Shown here piece after piece: positions 16,933 through 25,512 of a DNA stretch of 64,000 nucleotides. The stretch spans positions 1 through 64,000 of the forward strand of contig JBLHMP010000007.1 in assembly GCA_047623555.1 (NCBI GenBank), written 5' to 3'. The notes beneath the pieces were generated by a model. That model saw only the letters and a program-made list of their open reading frames with translations, ran no database searches and had not been told where the DNA came from. Each line of letters opens with the position of its first letter. Position 1 is the stretch's first letter. The stretch comes from NORP181 sp047623555 (GTDB lineage Bacteria; Pseudomonadota; Alphaproteobacteria; Rhodobacterales; Rhodobacteraceae). The position numbers and the translations under genes are program-made.

Positions 16933-17448
16933 ATGCGCACAACAACTTTGATACTGGTTCTGTCCTCCATGCTGCTGAGTGCTGCAATTTTTGGCTTTTT
17001 CTATGCTTGGGTATGCTCAACCATGTGGGGGCAGGACACGGCGGATCCGCGCATCGCAATTCAGGCGATGCAGGCAATGAATGCCTCTGTTCGAAACGGA
17101 GTTTTTGCCCCGGCTTTCTTTGGAACCCCAGTGGTCCTTGCGATCACAGCTCTGCTGCTTTGGGTTCAACACGCTCAAAGATGCGCGGCGCTGTTCGCCC
17201 TAAGCGGGGCAGTCTATTTCTGCTTTGGTCTTGTTCTGACGATGTTAGTGAACGTTCCCATGAACGAAGCGCTGGCAACGATTCAAGCGCCACAAGACAT
17301 AGAAGCCGCCCGCCAGGTTTGGCAGGATTACTCACCAAAATGGCAGTTTTGGAACCAAGCCCGCACGGTTGCATCAGGCATATCGTTCCTCATCGCGACG
17401 ATCGGGGTTCTCAATTTCCCAATGCAGGCGCGCGCCAGGACTACATGA
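16933..17448 (+). CDS. DUF1772 (anthrone-oxygenase-like) membrane protein
   Basis: A 171-residue protein with four membrane segments (about 5-27, 58-77, 83-104 and 144-162). The VPMNEALATI stretch and the W-x2-YSPKWQFWNQARTVAS motif near residues 127-147 are typical of DUF1772, a family distantly linked to anthrone oxygenases, whose members are often found beside TetR regulators. The substrate is unknown. GGAGG precedes the ATG by eight bases. Its end faces the ABC ATPase gene with only three bases between. Expression is probably controlled through the palindrome directly upstream. Confidence 0.8.
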   Translation: MRTTTLILVLSSMLLSAAIFGFFYAWVCSTMWGQDTADPRIAIQAMQAMNASVRNGVFAPAFFGTPVVLAITALLLWVQHAQRCAALFALSGAVYFCFGLVLTMLVNVPMNEALATIQAPQDIEAARQVWQDYSPKWQFWNQARTVASGISFLIATIGVLNFPMQARARTT

Positions 17449-17451
17449 CCC

Positions 17452-18381
17452 TCAAAGCGACGAAGTCAGCGCCAAAAACACGTCCTCGAGGTCAGCCTCT
17501 TCGGTTTTCACGTCCCGTATGGTAATCCCGGCGACACGCACGGATTCAAGCACCTGATCGGCGCTGGTTTGCTGACTGTGATAGCTCAGCACAACAGCGC
17601 CGTCATCGCGATGGCTGGCGGTGATGCCGGGTGCAGACGGCAACACCGAAACCGGAGCTTCTGGGTGGATGACCATTGTGCGCGCATCCAGTCGGCCCAA
17701 CAGGTTAGAGGTGCTATCGCGCGCCACCACTTCGCCGCGATTGATGATGGCGATTTCGTCGCACATCTCTTCGGCCTCTTCCAGGTAATGTGTGGTCAGG
17801 ATGATCGTTGTGCCCTGCTCGTTTAGCTTGCGAACGTTGGCCCACAGCATCTGACGCAGCTCAATATCAACCCCGGCAGTGGGTTCATCCAACACCAGAA
17901 CATGCGGTCGATGCACCAGCGCCTTGCCCAGCAACAAACGCCGCCGCATGCCACCAGACAGCGACCGTGCATAGGCGTTGGCTTTGTCCGTCAGCCCGAT
18001 CATCGTCAGAATCTCGTCGCTATAACGCTGTGATTTCGGCACTCCGTATAACCCCGCCTGCACCTCAAGAGCGGCCCGCGGGGTAAAAAACGGATCAAGG
18101 TTCAGTTCTTGTGGCATGACGCCAATGGCGGCGCGCGACTGGCGCGGATTTCGGTCCTGATCAAACCCCCATATCTTCACCTGTCCGGCAGATTTAATCA
18201 CCAATCCGGCCAGAATGTTGATCAGCGTCGATTTGCCGGCACCATTTGGCCCCAACAGACCAAAGACCGATCCGCGAGGGATGGTCAGGTCGATGCCTTT
18301 GAGCGCATGAACCTCGGGTTGGTTACGGCTGCCACGATAGGTCTTGGTCAGACCTTTCAACTCGATCGCGTCCTGTTTCAT
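17452..18381 (-). CDS. ABC transporter ATP-binding protein (DrrA/CcmA-like)
   Basis: A 309-residue ATPase of the drug/efflux ABC class. It has a complete Walker A (GPNGAGKST near residue 42), Q-loop (MPQELNLD), signature LSGGMRRRL near 140, Walker B VLVLDEPTAG and H-loop ILTTHYLEEAE. The C-terminal 80 residues end with a DVFLALT motif typical of DrrA-type subunits. The start at 18381 (MKQDAIELKG) is preferred; an in-frame ATG at 18414 lacks a ribosome-binding site. No permease gene is adjacent on either side, so the membrane partner must be elsewhere. Confidence 0.92.
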   Translation of the reverse strand: MKQDAIELKGLTKTYRGSRNQPEVHALKGIDLTIPRGSVFGLLGPNGAGKSTLINILAGLVIKSAGQVKIWGFDQDRNPRQSRAAIGVMPQELNLDPFFTPRAALEVQAGLYGVPKSQRYSDEILTMIGLTDKANAYARSLSGGMRRRLLLGKALVHRPHVLVLDEPTAGVDIELRQMLWANVRKLNEQGTTIILTTHYLEEAEEMCDEIAIINRGEVVARDSTSNLLGRLDARTMVIHPEAPVSVLPSAPGITASHRDDGAVVLSYHSQQTSADQVLESVRVAGITIRDVKTEEADLEDVFLALTSSL

Positions 18382-18468
18382 TGCACCCTTGCCCCCGGTT
18401 TTGCCTTGGCTCATACATGCAGGTAATCCATGCCCCACGGGGCGACAAGCGACAAGGAAGCCAAAACG

Positions 18469-18651
18469 ATGAGCACCCAAGCCCCAGAAACCAAAATTGT
18501 CGACACATATCGGGTTTCTTGTGATGGTGGCGAAGGCGCTTTGGGGCATCCACGGGTCTGGCTGCAAATGCCGAATGAGCATGGCTGGGTCGAGTGTCCG
18601 TATTGCGACTGCAAGTTCGTGCACAAGGATTCAGCCGGGGCTGTCGGCTGA
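18469..18651 (+). CDS. Small zinc-finger (zf-CHCC) protein
   Basis: A 60-residue protein with the CHCC zinc-finger pattern: VSCDGG, GHPRVWLQM, then CPYCDCKFVH. This is the family of the NDUFS6/13-kDa complex I accessory subunit, common as a free small protein in alphaproteobacteria. AAGGA lies upstream of the ATG at 18469. It is divergent from the ABC ATPase, with less than 100 bases between starts. Its role as a complex I accessory factor is inferred from the family. Confidence 0.85.
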   Translation: MSTQAPETKIVDTYRVSCDGGEGALGHPRVWLQMPNEHGWVECPYCDCKFVHKDSAGAVG

Positions 18652-18855
18652 TCCATTGCTGATTTGCGGCCGCAGTTTGTCGAGAAAATTGATGCGCTGC
18701 GTCGCTGGCAAAAGCTAGATTCAGGTAGTTGTGACGAGAAGAAGCCAGGGCTTGCTACACAACCTATCTGGCGGTGATGCCTTGGGCATGGCAGAATGGT
18801 GTCTGAACATCAGAGGCCCATACATTAGATTCCCGAACCTTAGAGGACCGTCATC

Positions 18856-21651
18856 ATGTCGCAGAATTTTGGAAAAGGGTGCCATCTGCATCTGATTGAT
18901 GGTTCGGCCTTTATTTTCCGCGCCTATCACGCGCTGCCACCTTTGACTCGGAAATCGGATGGTTTGCCGATCGGCGCGGTGGCCGGGTTCTGCAACATGC
19001 TGTTTCGTTATATCGAAGGCAATCACGGGCCGGATGCACCGACCCATGCGGCGGTGATTTTCGACAAGGGCAGTCACACGTTTCGCAACGATCTTTATGA
19101 CCAGTACAAAGCCAATCGCGACGCCATGCCCGAAGATTTACGCCCGCAAATGCCGCTGACCCGCGCGGCGACAAAGGCCTTTAACATCGCCTGCGAAGAG
19201 CTGGAAGGCTATGAGGCAGACGACATCATTGCCACCCTTTCGGTGCAGGCGCGCGAGGCTGGCGGCCGGGTGACGATCATCAGTTCGGACAAAGACATGA
19301 TGCAACTGGTCGGCGGTGGCGTTGAAATGCTCGACGCGATGAAGAACCGTCGCATTGACGTGGACGGGGTGATTGAAAAGTTCGGCGTCAAACCGGACCG
19401 GGTGATTGATGTGCAGGCGCTGGCCGGGGATAGCGTTGATAATGTGCCCGGTGCGCCGGGCATCGGCATCAAAACGGCGGCTTTGCTAATCAACGAATAT
19501 GGCGATCTGGATACGCTGCTGGAACGCGCAAGCGAGATCAAGCAACCCAAACGCCGTCAAACCCTGCTCGACAATGTCGATCAAATCCTCCTGTCGCGGC
19601 AATTGGTGACACTGGACGCGAACACGCCGATCACCTTTACGCTGGACGATCTTGAGGTGCGCGACCCGGAACCGGAAGCGCTGTTGTCATTCCTTGCGGA
19701 AATGGAGTTTCGCACGCTGACCAAACGTATTGCTGCCCAGTTGGGGGTAGAAGAACCGGTCATTGCCGATGCCCCGGCGCAGGCAGATACTGCGGTTCAG
19801 GCTGTGCCGTTTGATACGTCAAAATACGAATGTGTGCGCGACGAGGCCGCCCTGCTTGGTTGGATCAAGCAGATCAAAGAACGCGGCTGGGTGGCGGTGG
19901 ATACCGAGACCACCGGCCTGAACGACATGATCGTCGATCTGGTTGGCATATCGCTATGTGTCGAGCCCAGGATCGCCTGCTATATCCCGCTGATCCATAA
20001 AACACAGGCCAATGATGACTTGTTTGGCGCCGCTGAACTGGCCGAAGGGCAGATTTCGCTGGAGTTGGCACTGGCGCTGCTGAAACCAGTGCTTGAGGAT
20101 CCGGCGATCATCAAAATCGGCCAGAACATGAAATACGACTCTAAGATATTCGCCCGTTACGGCGTGGTGATTGCTCCGATCGACGATACTATGCTGATGT
20201 CCTACGCCATGCACGCAGGCATGCATAATCACGGTATGGATACGTTATCGGAACGCTATCTGGACCACACACCGATCCCGATCAAACCGCTGTTGGGTGC
20301 CGGCAAATCCGCCATCACCTTTGACCGTGTTCCGATTGACGACGCGGTGCCCTATGCCGCCGAGGACGCCGATGTCACCCTGCGCCTGTGGCAGCTGTTT
20401 AAGCCGCAACTCCATCAAGCTCAGGTCACAACCGTCTATGAAACAATGGAACGGCCGCTGATTCCGGTGCTCGCAGAAATGGAGATGCACGGCATCAAGG
20501 TTGACCGCGATACCCTGTCGCGCATGTCCAATACATTTGCGCAAAAGATGGCCGGCCTTGAGGATGAAATCCACAAAGTTGCCGGACGGTCATTCAATGT
20601 TGGCAGTCCGAAACAACTGGGCGAAATCCTGTTTGATGAAATGGGCATTGAGGGTGGCAAGCGCGGCAAAAACGGCGCCTGGGCCACCGGTGCCGATATT
20701 CTTGAGGACCTTGCAACGCTGCATGAATTGCCGGGTCTGGTGCTGGATTGGCGCCAGTTGTCCAAGCTAAAATCGACCTACACAGACGCGCTGCAGGAGC
20801 ATATCAATCCCGATACCGGGCGCGTGCACACGTCATATTCCATCGCCGGAGCCAGCACCGGGCGGCTTGCCTCGACCGATCCAAACCTGCAAAACATCCC
20901 GATCCGCACAGAAGAGGGCCGCCGTATCCGCGAGGCCTTTGTCGCGGAACCCGGCAATATACTGCTATCGCTGGACTATTCCCAGATCGAGCTGCGTATT
21001 CTGGCCCATATCGCCGACATCCCGGCGCTGAAACAGGCGTTTGCCGATGGTTTGGACATCCACGCCATGACCGCAAGCGAGATGTTCAACGTACCAATGG
21101 ACGAGATGACGCCAGAGGTGCGCCGACAGGCCAAGGCGATCAATTTCGGCGTGATCTATGGCATTTCCAGCTTTGGTCTGGCGCGCAATCTGCGCATTCC
21201 ACGGTCCGAGGCGCAGAGCTTTATCGACCGTTACTTTGAACGTTTCCCGGGCATCCGCACCTATATGGACGACACCAAAGCGTTCGCGCGCGAACATGGT
21301 TATGTGCAAACGCTGTTTGGTCGCAAGATTCATACCCCCGAAATCAACGCCAAAGGCCCGCGTTCCGGCTTTGCCAATCGCGCCGCGATCAACGCACCGA
21401 TTCAGGGCACCGCCGCCGACGTCATCCGGCGCGCCATGATCCGGATGCCCGACGCAATCGCCGATCTGCCCGCGCGGATGTTGTTGCAGGTGCATGATGA
21501 ATTGCTGTTTGAAGTTGCCAAAGATTCGGTGGATAAAACCATCGCAATTGCCCGCGACATCATGGAAAATGCATCAGATCCGGTGGTTCGTCTGGACGTG
21601 AAACTGACCGTTGAGGCCGGGCAAGGGGCGAATTGGGCCGAGGCCCACTAG
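18856..21651 (+). CDS. polA: DNA polymerase I
   Basis: A 931-residue three-domain polymerase for Okazaki-fragment processing and repair. The 5'-nuclease domain spans about 1-290 (DGSAFIFRAYHALPPL, YEADDIIATL, helix-hairpin-helix DNVPGAPGIGIKTA). The 3'-5' exonuclease domain keeps its catalytic acidic motif (VAVDTETTGLND near residue 350), so proofreading is expected to be active. The polymerase domain has motif A (LSLDYSQIELRILAH), the O-helix RRQAKAINFGVIYG and motif C (LLQVHDELLFEV). AGAGGA precedes the ATG by eight bases. It is a single gene with clear upstream and downstream gaps. Confidence 0.97.
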   Translation: MSQNFGKGCHLHLIDGSAFIFRAYHALPPLTRKSDGLPIGAVAGFCNMLFRYIEGNHGPDAPTHAAVIFDKGSHTFRNDLYDQYKANRDAMPEDLRPQMPLTRAATKAFNIACEELEGYEADDIIATLSVQAREAGGRVTIISSDKDMMQLVGGGVEMLDAMKNRRIDVDGVIEKFGVKPDRVIDVQALAGDSVDNVPGAPGIGIKTAALLINEYGDLDTLLERASEIKQPKRRQTLLDNVDQILLSRQLVTLDANTPITFTLDDLEVRDPEPEALLSFLAEMEFRTLTKRIAAQLGVEEPVIADAPAQADTAVQAVPFDTSKYECVRDEAALLGWIKQIKERGWVAVDTETTGLNDMIVDLVGISLCVEPRIACYIPLIHKTQANDDLFGAAELAEGQISLELALALLKPVLEDPAIIKIGQNMKYDSKIFARYGVVIAPIDDTMLMSYAMHAGMHNHGMDTLSERYLDHTPIPIKPLLGAGKSAITFDRVPIDDAVPYAAEDADVTLRLWQLFKPQLHQAQVTTVYETMERPLIPVLAEMEMHGIKVDRDTLSRMSNTFAQKMAGLEDEIHKVAGRSFNVGSPKQLGEILFDEMGIEGGKRGKNGAWATGADILEDLATLHELPGLVLDWRQLSKLKSTYTDALQEHINPDTGRVHTSYSIAGASTGRLASTDPNLQNIPIRTEEGRRIREAFVAEPGNILLSLDYSQIELRILAHIADIPALKQAFADGLDIHAMTASEMFNVPMDEMTPEVRRQAKAINFGVIYGISSFGLARNLRIPRSEAQSFIDRYFERFPGIRTYMDDTKAFAREHGYVQTLFGRKIHTPEINAKGPRSGFANRAAINAPIQGTAADVIRRAMIRMPDAIADLPARMLLQVHDELLFEVAKDSVDKTIAIARDIMENASDPVVRLDVKLTVEAGQGANWAEAH

Positions 21652-21739
21652 TCAATTGATCTTGGCAAACCGGCAACGTCGTTGACACTTTTGGACCCAC
21701 AAGTATTGCTATTGTAACGCTTGTCACCTTAGAGAATTT

Positions 21740-22529
21740 TATGAAGCTATCTCATATACACAACAATCCTCTTGCCGAATTCGAAGTCGATGACGACAAT
21801 TTGTTACTGACCGAAACCGGGGCTGTTCCTCTCATTCACTGGCCAATAAACCCAACAAAACCGAGGAAAAATCCCCTCATATAGCGCTGTTGGTTCAATT
21901 ATGAACCGGGTAAAAGACAACACAATTGTTTGGGACACCGGATCGTTTGGCAACGAAAAACCACGCGCTTTCAAAGAAAAGGCCACGTTTTGCGCAGTCC
22001 GGGGCCCGCTGACTCGATCCCACCTGATTGACCGCGGAATAACCTGCCCCGCGTCTACGGAGACCCGGCCTTGCTAACCCCGCTGGTGTATTCCCCAGCG
22101 ATTGAAAAGAAATATGAAATCGGCCTGGTGCTGCGCTGGTCCGACACAGAATGGTTAGGGAAATCAGTTGGACCTGGGGTGAAACTGATTGATCTGGGCA
22201 CCAGCGACGTCGAAGGCGTGCTTGATCAGATGTTATCGTGCAAATACATCATCACGTCGTCGCTTCATGGGCTGATTATAGCCGATGCTTATGGCATACC
22301 AAATGCTTGGCTTAGCTCAAAATCACCAGCCGGGTTTGAGTTCAAATTCTATGATTATTTCCTGTCCGTAGACAAAGTGCGTCATGCAACCGAGTTCGAT
22401 ATTGCCGTAAATGACATTACCGTTGAGGTTCTAGAGGAAAATTTCACCTTTGACGGCCGCAAGATAAACTTTGACAGCTATGCCTTACTTGATGCCTGTC
22501 CGTTTTTGAAACGAAAGCAGCCATCCTAG
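21740..22529 (+). pseudogene. Frameshifted polysaccharide pyruvyl transferase-like gene
   Basis: Three pieces in three frames together resemble a polysaccharide pyruvyl transferase family protein. The piece from ATG 21740 (MKLSHIHNNPLAEF) ends at a TAG about 21875. The second frame has AVGSIMNRVKDNTIVWDTGS and CAVRGPLTRSHLIDRG, ending about 22076. The third frame picks up VYGDPALLTPLVYSP and runs through ITSSLHGLIIADAYGIP to the stop at 22529. At least two frame changes are needed, near 21875 and near 22050, and the region between the first two pieces seems shorter than in intact relatives. It is AT-richer than its surroundings. A short TTG-started product from 22071 is possible but would lack the N-terminal half. 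Confidence 0.8.
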
Positions 22530-22533
22530 ACAA

Positions 22534-22761
22534 ATGGCTCACACGAACAATGTCTTACGCTCGATCAATCTGGATGGAGAAACGGTCAGCGTTGACATAT
22601 TTCAACGCCCCGACGGCAGCTTTGGATTTGATGAATTCCGCCGCGATGTCGAAGATGGCCGGGGTTGGTTCAGTATCGGGCACCACGGTCACATATTTTT
22701 TGACAGCGAGGCCAAGGCACTGTCGGCAGCTGCTGAAACCGTCGGCTGGCTAGATCCCTGA
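22534..22761 (+). CDS. Small hypothetical protein
   Basis: A 75-residue acidic protein (LDGETVSVDIFQRPDGSFGFDEFRRDVEDGRGWFSIGHH). I do not recognise a family. It begins four bases after the end of the pyruvyl transferase remnant and has no obvious ribosome-binding site. The ordered pattern of aromatic and acidic residues supports real coding sequence, but expression is uncertain because it sits in a decaying stretch. Confidence 0.55.
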   Translation: MAHTNNVLRSINLDGETVSVDIFQRPDGSFGFDEFRRDVEDGRGWFSIGHHGHIFFDSEAKALSAAAETVGWLDP

Positions 22762-22763
22762 CA

Positions 22764-22958
22764 TCAGCCCTTAACCAACCACGCCACGATGCGCCGGGCA
22801 AACGGGGCCACCACCAACACCACACAGAACGCAACGGGCCAGCAAAACTCCACGCGTTCATCCACGATCCAAAACATGCCGCTCAGCCCAATCGCTTATA
22901 TCGTTGCGATACCCGACACGATACCCGACAGAATGGGTGCAAAACGGGCTGGTATCAT
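22764..22958 (-). pseudogene. DUF2798-like small membrane protein with in-frame stop
   Basis: Reading from ATG 22958, the frame gives MIPARFAPILSGIVSGIATI, a TAA at 22898-22896, then AIGLSGMFWIVDERVEFCWP and VAFCVVLVVAPFARRIVAWLVKG to a TGA at 22764. Both sides of the TAA fit one DUF2798-type two-helix membrane protein, so a single nonsense change has split it. A 12-base tandem repeat (CGATACCCGACA type, about 22907-22930) lies just before the stop. GGATTTTGA lies upstream of the ATG. A sequencing error is possible. Confidence 0.62.
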
Positions 22959-22976
22959 AGTTCAAAATCCTTTGGG

Positions 22977-23729
22977 TCAGGCCATCCAGCCTAGGCTATC
23001 CACGGTTCGGGCTGTGGTCGGATGGTATTCAGCACTGACCCAACCGACATAACCGCCTGCATCTATGTCGCTAAACAGCCGCGCAAATTCAATTGGCCCC
23101 GGCGCTGGTTCGCAGCGTCCCGGCGCCGCACCGACCTGAACATGCACCGACAGGTCTTTGAAATCCTGCCAAACCCGCAAGGCATCGCCATGAATGACCT
23201 GCGCATGATAGCTGTCGTATTGCAGGCCAACATTGGCCCGGTTTACACGGCCAAGCACCCTGGCAGCCAAATTGTAGTCATCTAGGAAATACCCCGGCTG
23301 ATCACCCTGATTTAGCGGCTCAATGGTAAATTTCTGTTGCGGGGCCAAATCGGCAACCCATTGTAAATTGTGCACAAACGTCGCCTCGGCGGCCGCCTCC
23401 TTGGTGTATCCTGCCATTATGTGAATGAATGTCGGCTTTAACACAGTCGCAAAACCTAACACCTTCAACATGGCCGCCTCAAATCGCGCCTCACCTCCGG
23501 GGATTGCCGCAAATCCCCGTGACGCATCATCGTCCCCCAACGGTGGCGCGTTGATCAGAACCAACTCCAAACCGTTGGCCTCCAGGGCCTGTTGCGTATC
23601 ACAGGCCGGCACATCGTAAGGAAACAAGATTTCCACCGCCTGAAACCCGGCCTCGGCCGCAGCCTTAAATCGCTCCAAATAGGGAAATTCTGCAAATAGT
23701 AACGTCAGATTGACAGCAAATTCAGGCAT
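22977..23729 (-). CDS. hyi: Hydroxypyruvate isomerase-like TIM-barrel protein
   Basis: A 250-residue xylose-isomerase-like TIM barrel of the Hyi/OtnI group, which interconverts hydroxypyruvate and tartronate semialdehyde or acts on 2-oxo-tetronates. The start AVNLTLLFAEFPYLERF, the metal-site motif IEPLNQGDQPGYFL near residue 143, the DSYHAQ stretch and the C-terminal GYVGWVSAEYHPT are typical. Length is normal. No partner gene of glyoxylate or tetronate metabolism is adjacent, so the exact substrate is open. Confidence 0.88.
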   Translation of the reverse strand: MPEFAVNLTLLFAEFPYLERFKAAAEAGFQAVEILFPYDVPACDTQQALEANGLELVLINAPPLGDDDASRGFAAIPGGEARFEAAMLKVLGFATVLKPTFIHIMAGYTKEAAAEATFVHNLQWVADLAPQQKFTIEPLNQGDQPGYFLDDYNLAARVLGRVNRANVGLQYDSYHAQVIHGDALRVWQDFKDLSVHVQVGAAPGRCEPAPGPIEFARLFSDIDAGGYVGWVSAEYHPTTARTVDSLGWMA

Positions 23730-23794
23730 CTACAACTCTCATTAAAAACAGGTCAAATTGTCCCAAGCCTTGGCAGATGGCAAACCCACCTTCG

Positions 23795-23829
23795 ATTTCC
23801 AATTTCCAAAAATATCCCCGCCGGAGGCA
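23795..23829. repeat. Dispersed intergenic repeat (long form)
   Basis: ATTTCCAATTTCCAAAAATA followed by TCCCCGCCGGAGGCA. Near-identical copies lie at 41612-41647 and 55638-55672, and the second half recurs at 51814-51848. It sits in the gap between the DUF1285 and hyi genes. Confidence 0.75.
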
Positions 23830-23852
23830 CCTCGAAATTGAATCAAACGGCA

Positions 23853-24434
23853 CTACAAACCGTCCAACTCAGCTGACGGAATCACACCAAAAAACGCCCC
23901 CGCCGACCAAAGCCCAAACCAGTCCTCGTGATGCACCCCTAAATCCACCAAACGATAAAAGCTCTTGCGATCAATCAGCGCCTCAAGATCCGCACGGATC
24001 AACACATAGGGTGCCGGCTCTCCGGTCTCGGCCTCCCTTACAACCCGAATCGGGCGGTCCGCCCCCGCGTCCGCGAAATCGCCAACTTGCGTTTCAAACC
24101 GCAAAACCTGATCGCGCCCCTCTCCGCGCACTTCAAAATCCACCGCCACAAACGGCGCGTCATCGACCGTGATTCCGACCTTTTCAACCGGAGTCACCAG
24201 ATAATACCGCCCATCCTCTTTTTTCAAAATTGACGCGAATAATTTCACCAACTCAGGTCGCCCAATTGGCGTTCCCAGATAAAACCAGGTTCCATCGCGG
24301 GCGATTCGAATATCCAATTCGCCGCAATACTCTGGATTCCACAGATGAACCGGCGGCAAACCGCGTGATTTGGTGGCCCGAACTGTGGCCGCGATGCCCT
24401 CAACTGATGGGGTAACAGTATTTTGTCCACTCAT
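23853..24434 (-). CDS. DUF1285 protein
   Basis: A 193-residue cytoplasmic protein of the DUF1285 family (PPVHLWNPEYCGELDIRIARDG, then WFYLGTPIGRPELVKLFASIL, then YYLVTPVEKVGITVDDAPFVA). The function of the family is unknown; it is very often next to moxR genes in alphaproteobacteria, as here. The start at 24434 (MSGQNTV) is preferred over an ATG at 24446 that sits too close to the AGAGGG. It is divergent from the moxR gene, with 70 bases between starts that must hold both promoters. Confidence 0.87.
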   Translation of the reverse strand: MSGQNTVTPSVEGIAATVRATKSRGLPPVHLWNPEYCGELDIRIARDGTWFYLGTPIGRPELVKLFASILKKEDGRYYLVTPVEKVGITVDDAPFVAVDFEVRGEGRDQVLRFETQVGDFADAGADRPIRVVREAETGEPAPYVLIRADLEALIDRKSFYRLVDLGVHHEDWFGLWSAGAFFGVIPSAELDGL

Positions 24435-24504
24435 TGCTTTTTCCATTCCCTCTGGGCACGATACACTTACCATTAAACCATACACGCTCCATGAAAGGAA
24501 AGTC

Positions 24505-25512
24505 ATGTCCGATCCTGCCGATCTGGTTGCCGAAATCGAAGCACTGGAACAAAAACTGACCGCAGCCAAGGCCTCGATCACCCGTCGCTTCATTGGGCAG
24601 GAACGGGTTGTCGACCTGACCCTAACGGCATTGTTGTGTGGCGGTCATGCGTTGCTGATCGGATTACCCGGTCTGGGCAAGACCCGGCTGATCGAAACCT
24701 TGTCCACGGTGATGGGGCTGGACGGCAACCGCATCCAGTTCACCCCCGACCTAATGCCCGCCGATATCCTCGGTTCCGAGGTGCTGGACACTGCTGCCGA
24801 TGGGCGCCGCAGTTTCCGCTTTGTGCAGGGACCGATCTTTTGCCAATTGCTGATGGCGGATGAAATCAACCGCGCCAGCCCACGGACCCAGTCGGCCCTG
24901 TTGCAGGCAATGCAGGAACGCATGGTTACCGTTGCCGGCGAAGACCGCCCGCTTGACGCGCCGTTCCACGTTTTGGCCACGCAAAACCCAATTGAACAAG
25001 AAGGCACCTATCCGCTGCCCGAGGCCCAGCTTGATCGCTTTCTCGTGCAGGTCGATGTTTTGTACCCCGACCGCGCCACTGAACGCGATATCCTGCTCGC
25101 CACCACCGGCGTGACCGAAGACGTGTCAACGCAGGTCTTTAGCCGCGACGAACTCCTCGCCGCGCAAACCCTGCTGCGCCGGATGCCGGTGGGTGAATCG
25201 GTGGTTGATATGATCCTTGATCTTGTGCGCGCCTTTCGCCCCGAAGAACCCGAGGCCTCGAACCTGGTGAAATCCACGGTATCCTGGGGCCCCGGCCCCC
25301 GCGCCGCCCAGGCGCTGATGCTGACGGTGCGCGCGCGTGCGTTGTTGCAGGGTCGCCTTGCGCCCAACGCCGAAGACGTCATCAACATGGCCCGCCCGGT
25401 TCTCAGCCACCGCATGGCGCTGAACTTTGCCGCCCGTGCCCGTGGCGACAGCCTGCCTGACCTCATTGAAACCACCGCCGTCGCCCTAACCCGGACCGAG
25501 GCCGCCGCGTGA
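24505..25512 (+). CDS. MoxR-family AAA+ ATPase
   Basis: A 335-residue AAA+ ATPase of the MoxR group, chaperone-like enzymes that act on partner proteins with von Willebrand factor A domains. Walker A GLPGLGKT lies near residue 56 and Walker B LLMADEINRA near 119, followed by the sensor-1 stretch HVLATQNPIEQEGTYPLPEAQLDRF and a C-terminal lid. The start at 24505 has GAAAGGAAA upstream and begins the conserved helix. The stop overlaps the DUF58 start by four bases (GTGA), so the four genes of this locus form one operon. Confidence 0.95.
   Translation: MSDPADLVAEIEALEQKLTAAKASITRRFIGQERVVDLTLTALLCGGHALLIGLPGLGKTRLIETLSTVMGLDGNRIQFTPDLMPADILGSEVLDTAADGRRSFRFVQGPIFCQLLMADEINRASPRTQSALLQAMQERMVTVAGEDRPLDAPFHVLATQNPIEQEGTYPLPEAQLDRFLVQVDVLYPDRATERDILLATTGVTEDVSTQVFSRDELLAAQTLLRRMPVGESVVDMILDLVRAFRPEEPEASNLVKSTVSWGPGPRAAQALMLTVRARALLQGRLAPNAEDVINMARPVLSHRMALNFAARARGDSLPDLIETTAVALTRTEAAA

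Noticed and set aside
21680..21710. Sigma-70-like promoter (TTGACA at about 21680) before the pyruvyl transferase remnant
   Set aside because: The -10 region is poor (ATTGCT at 17-base spacing); not strong enough to list as a promoter.
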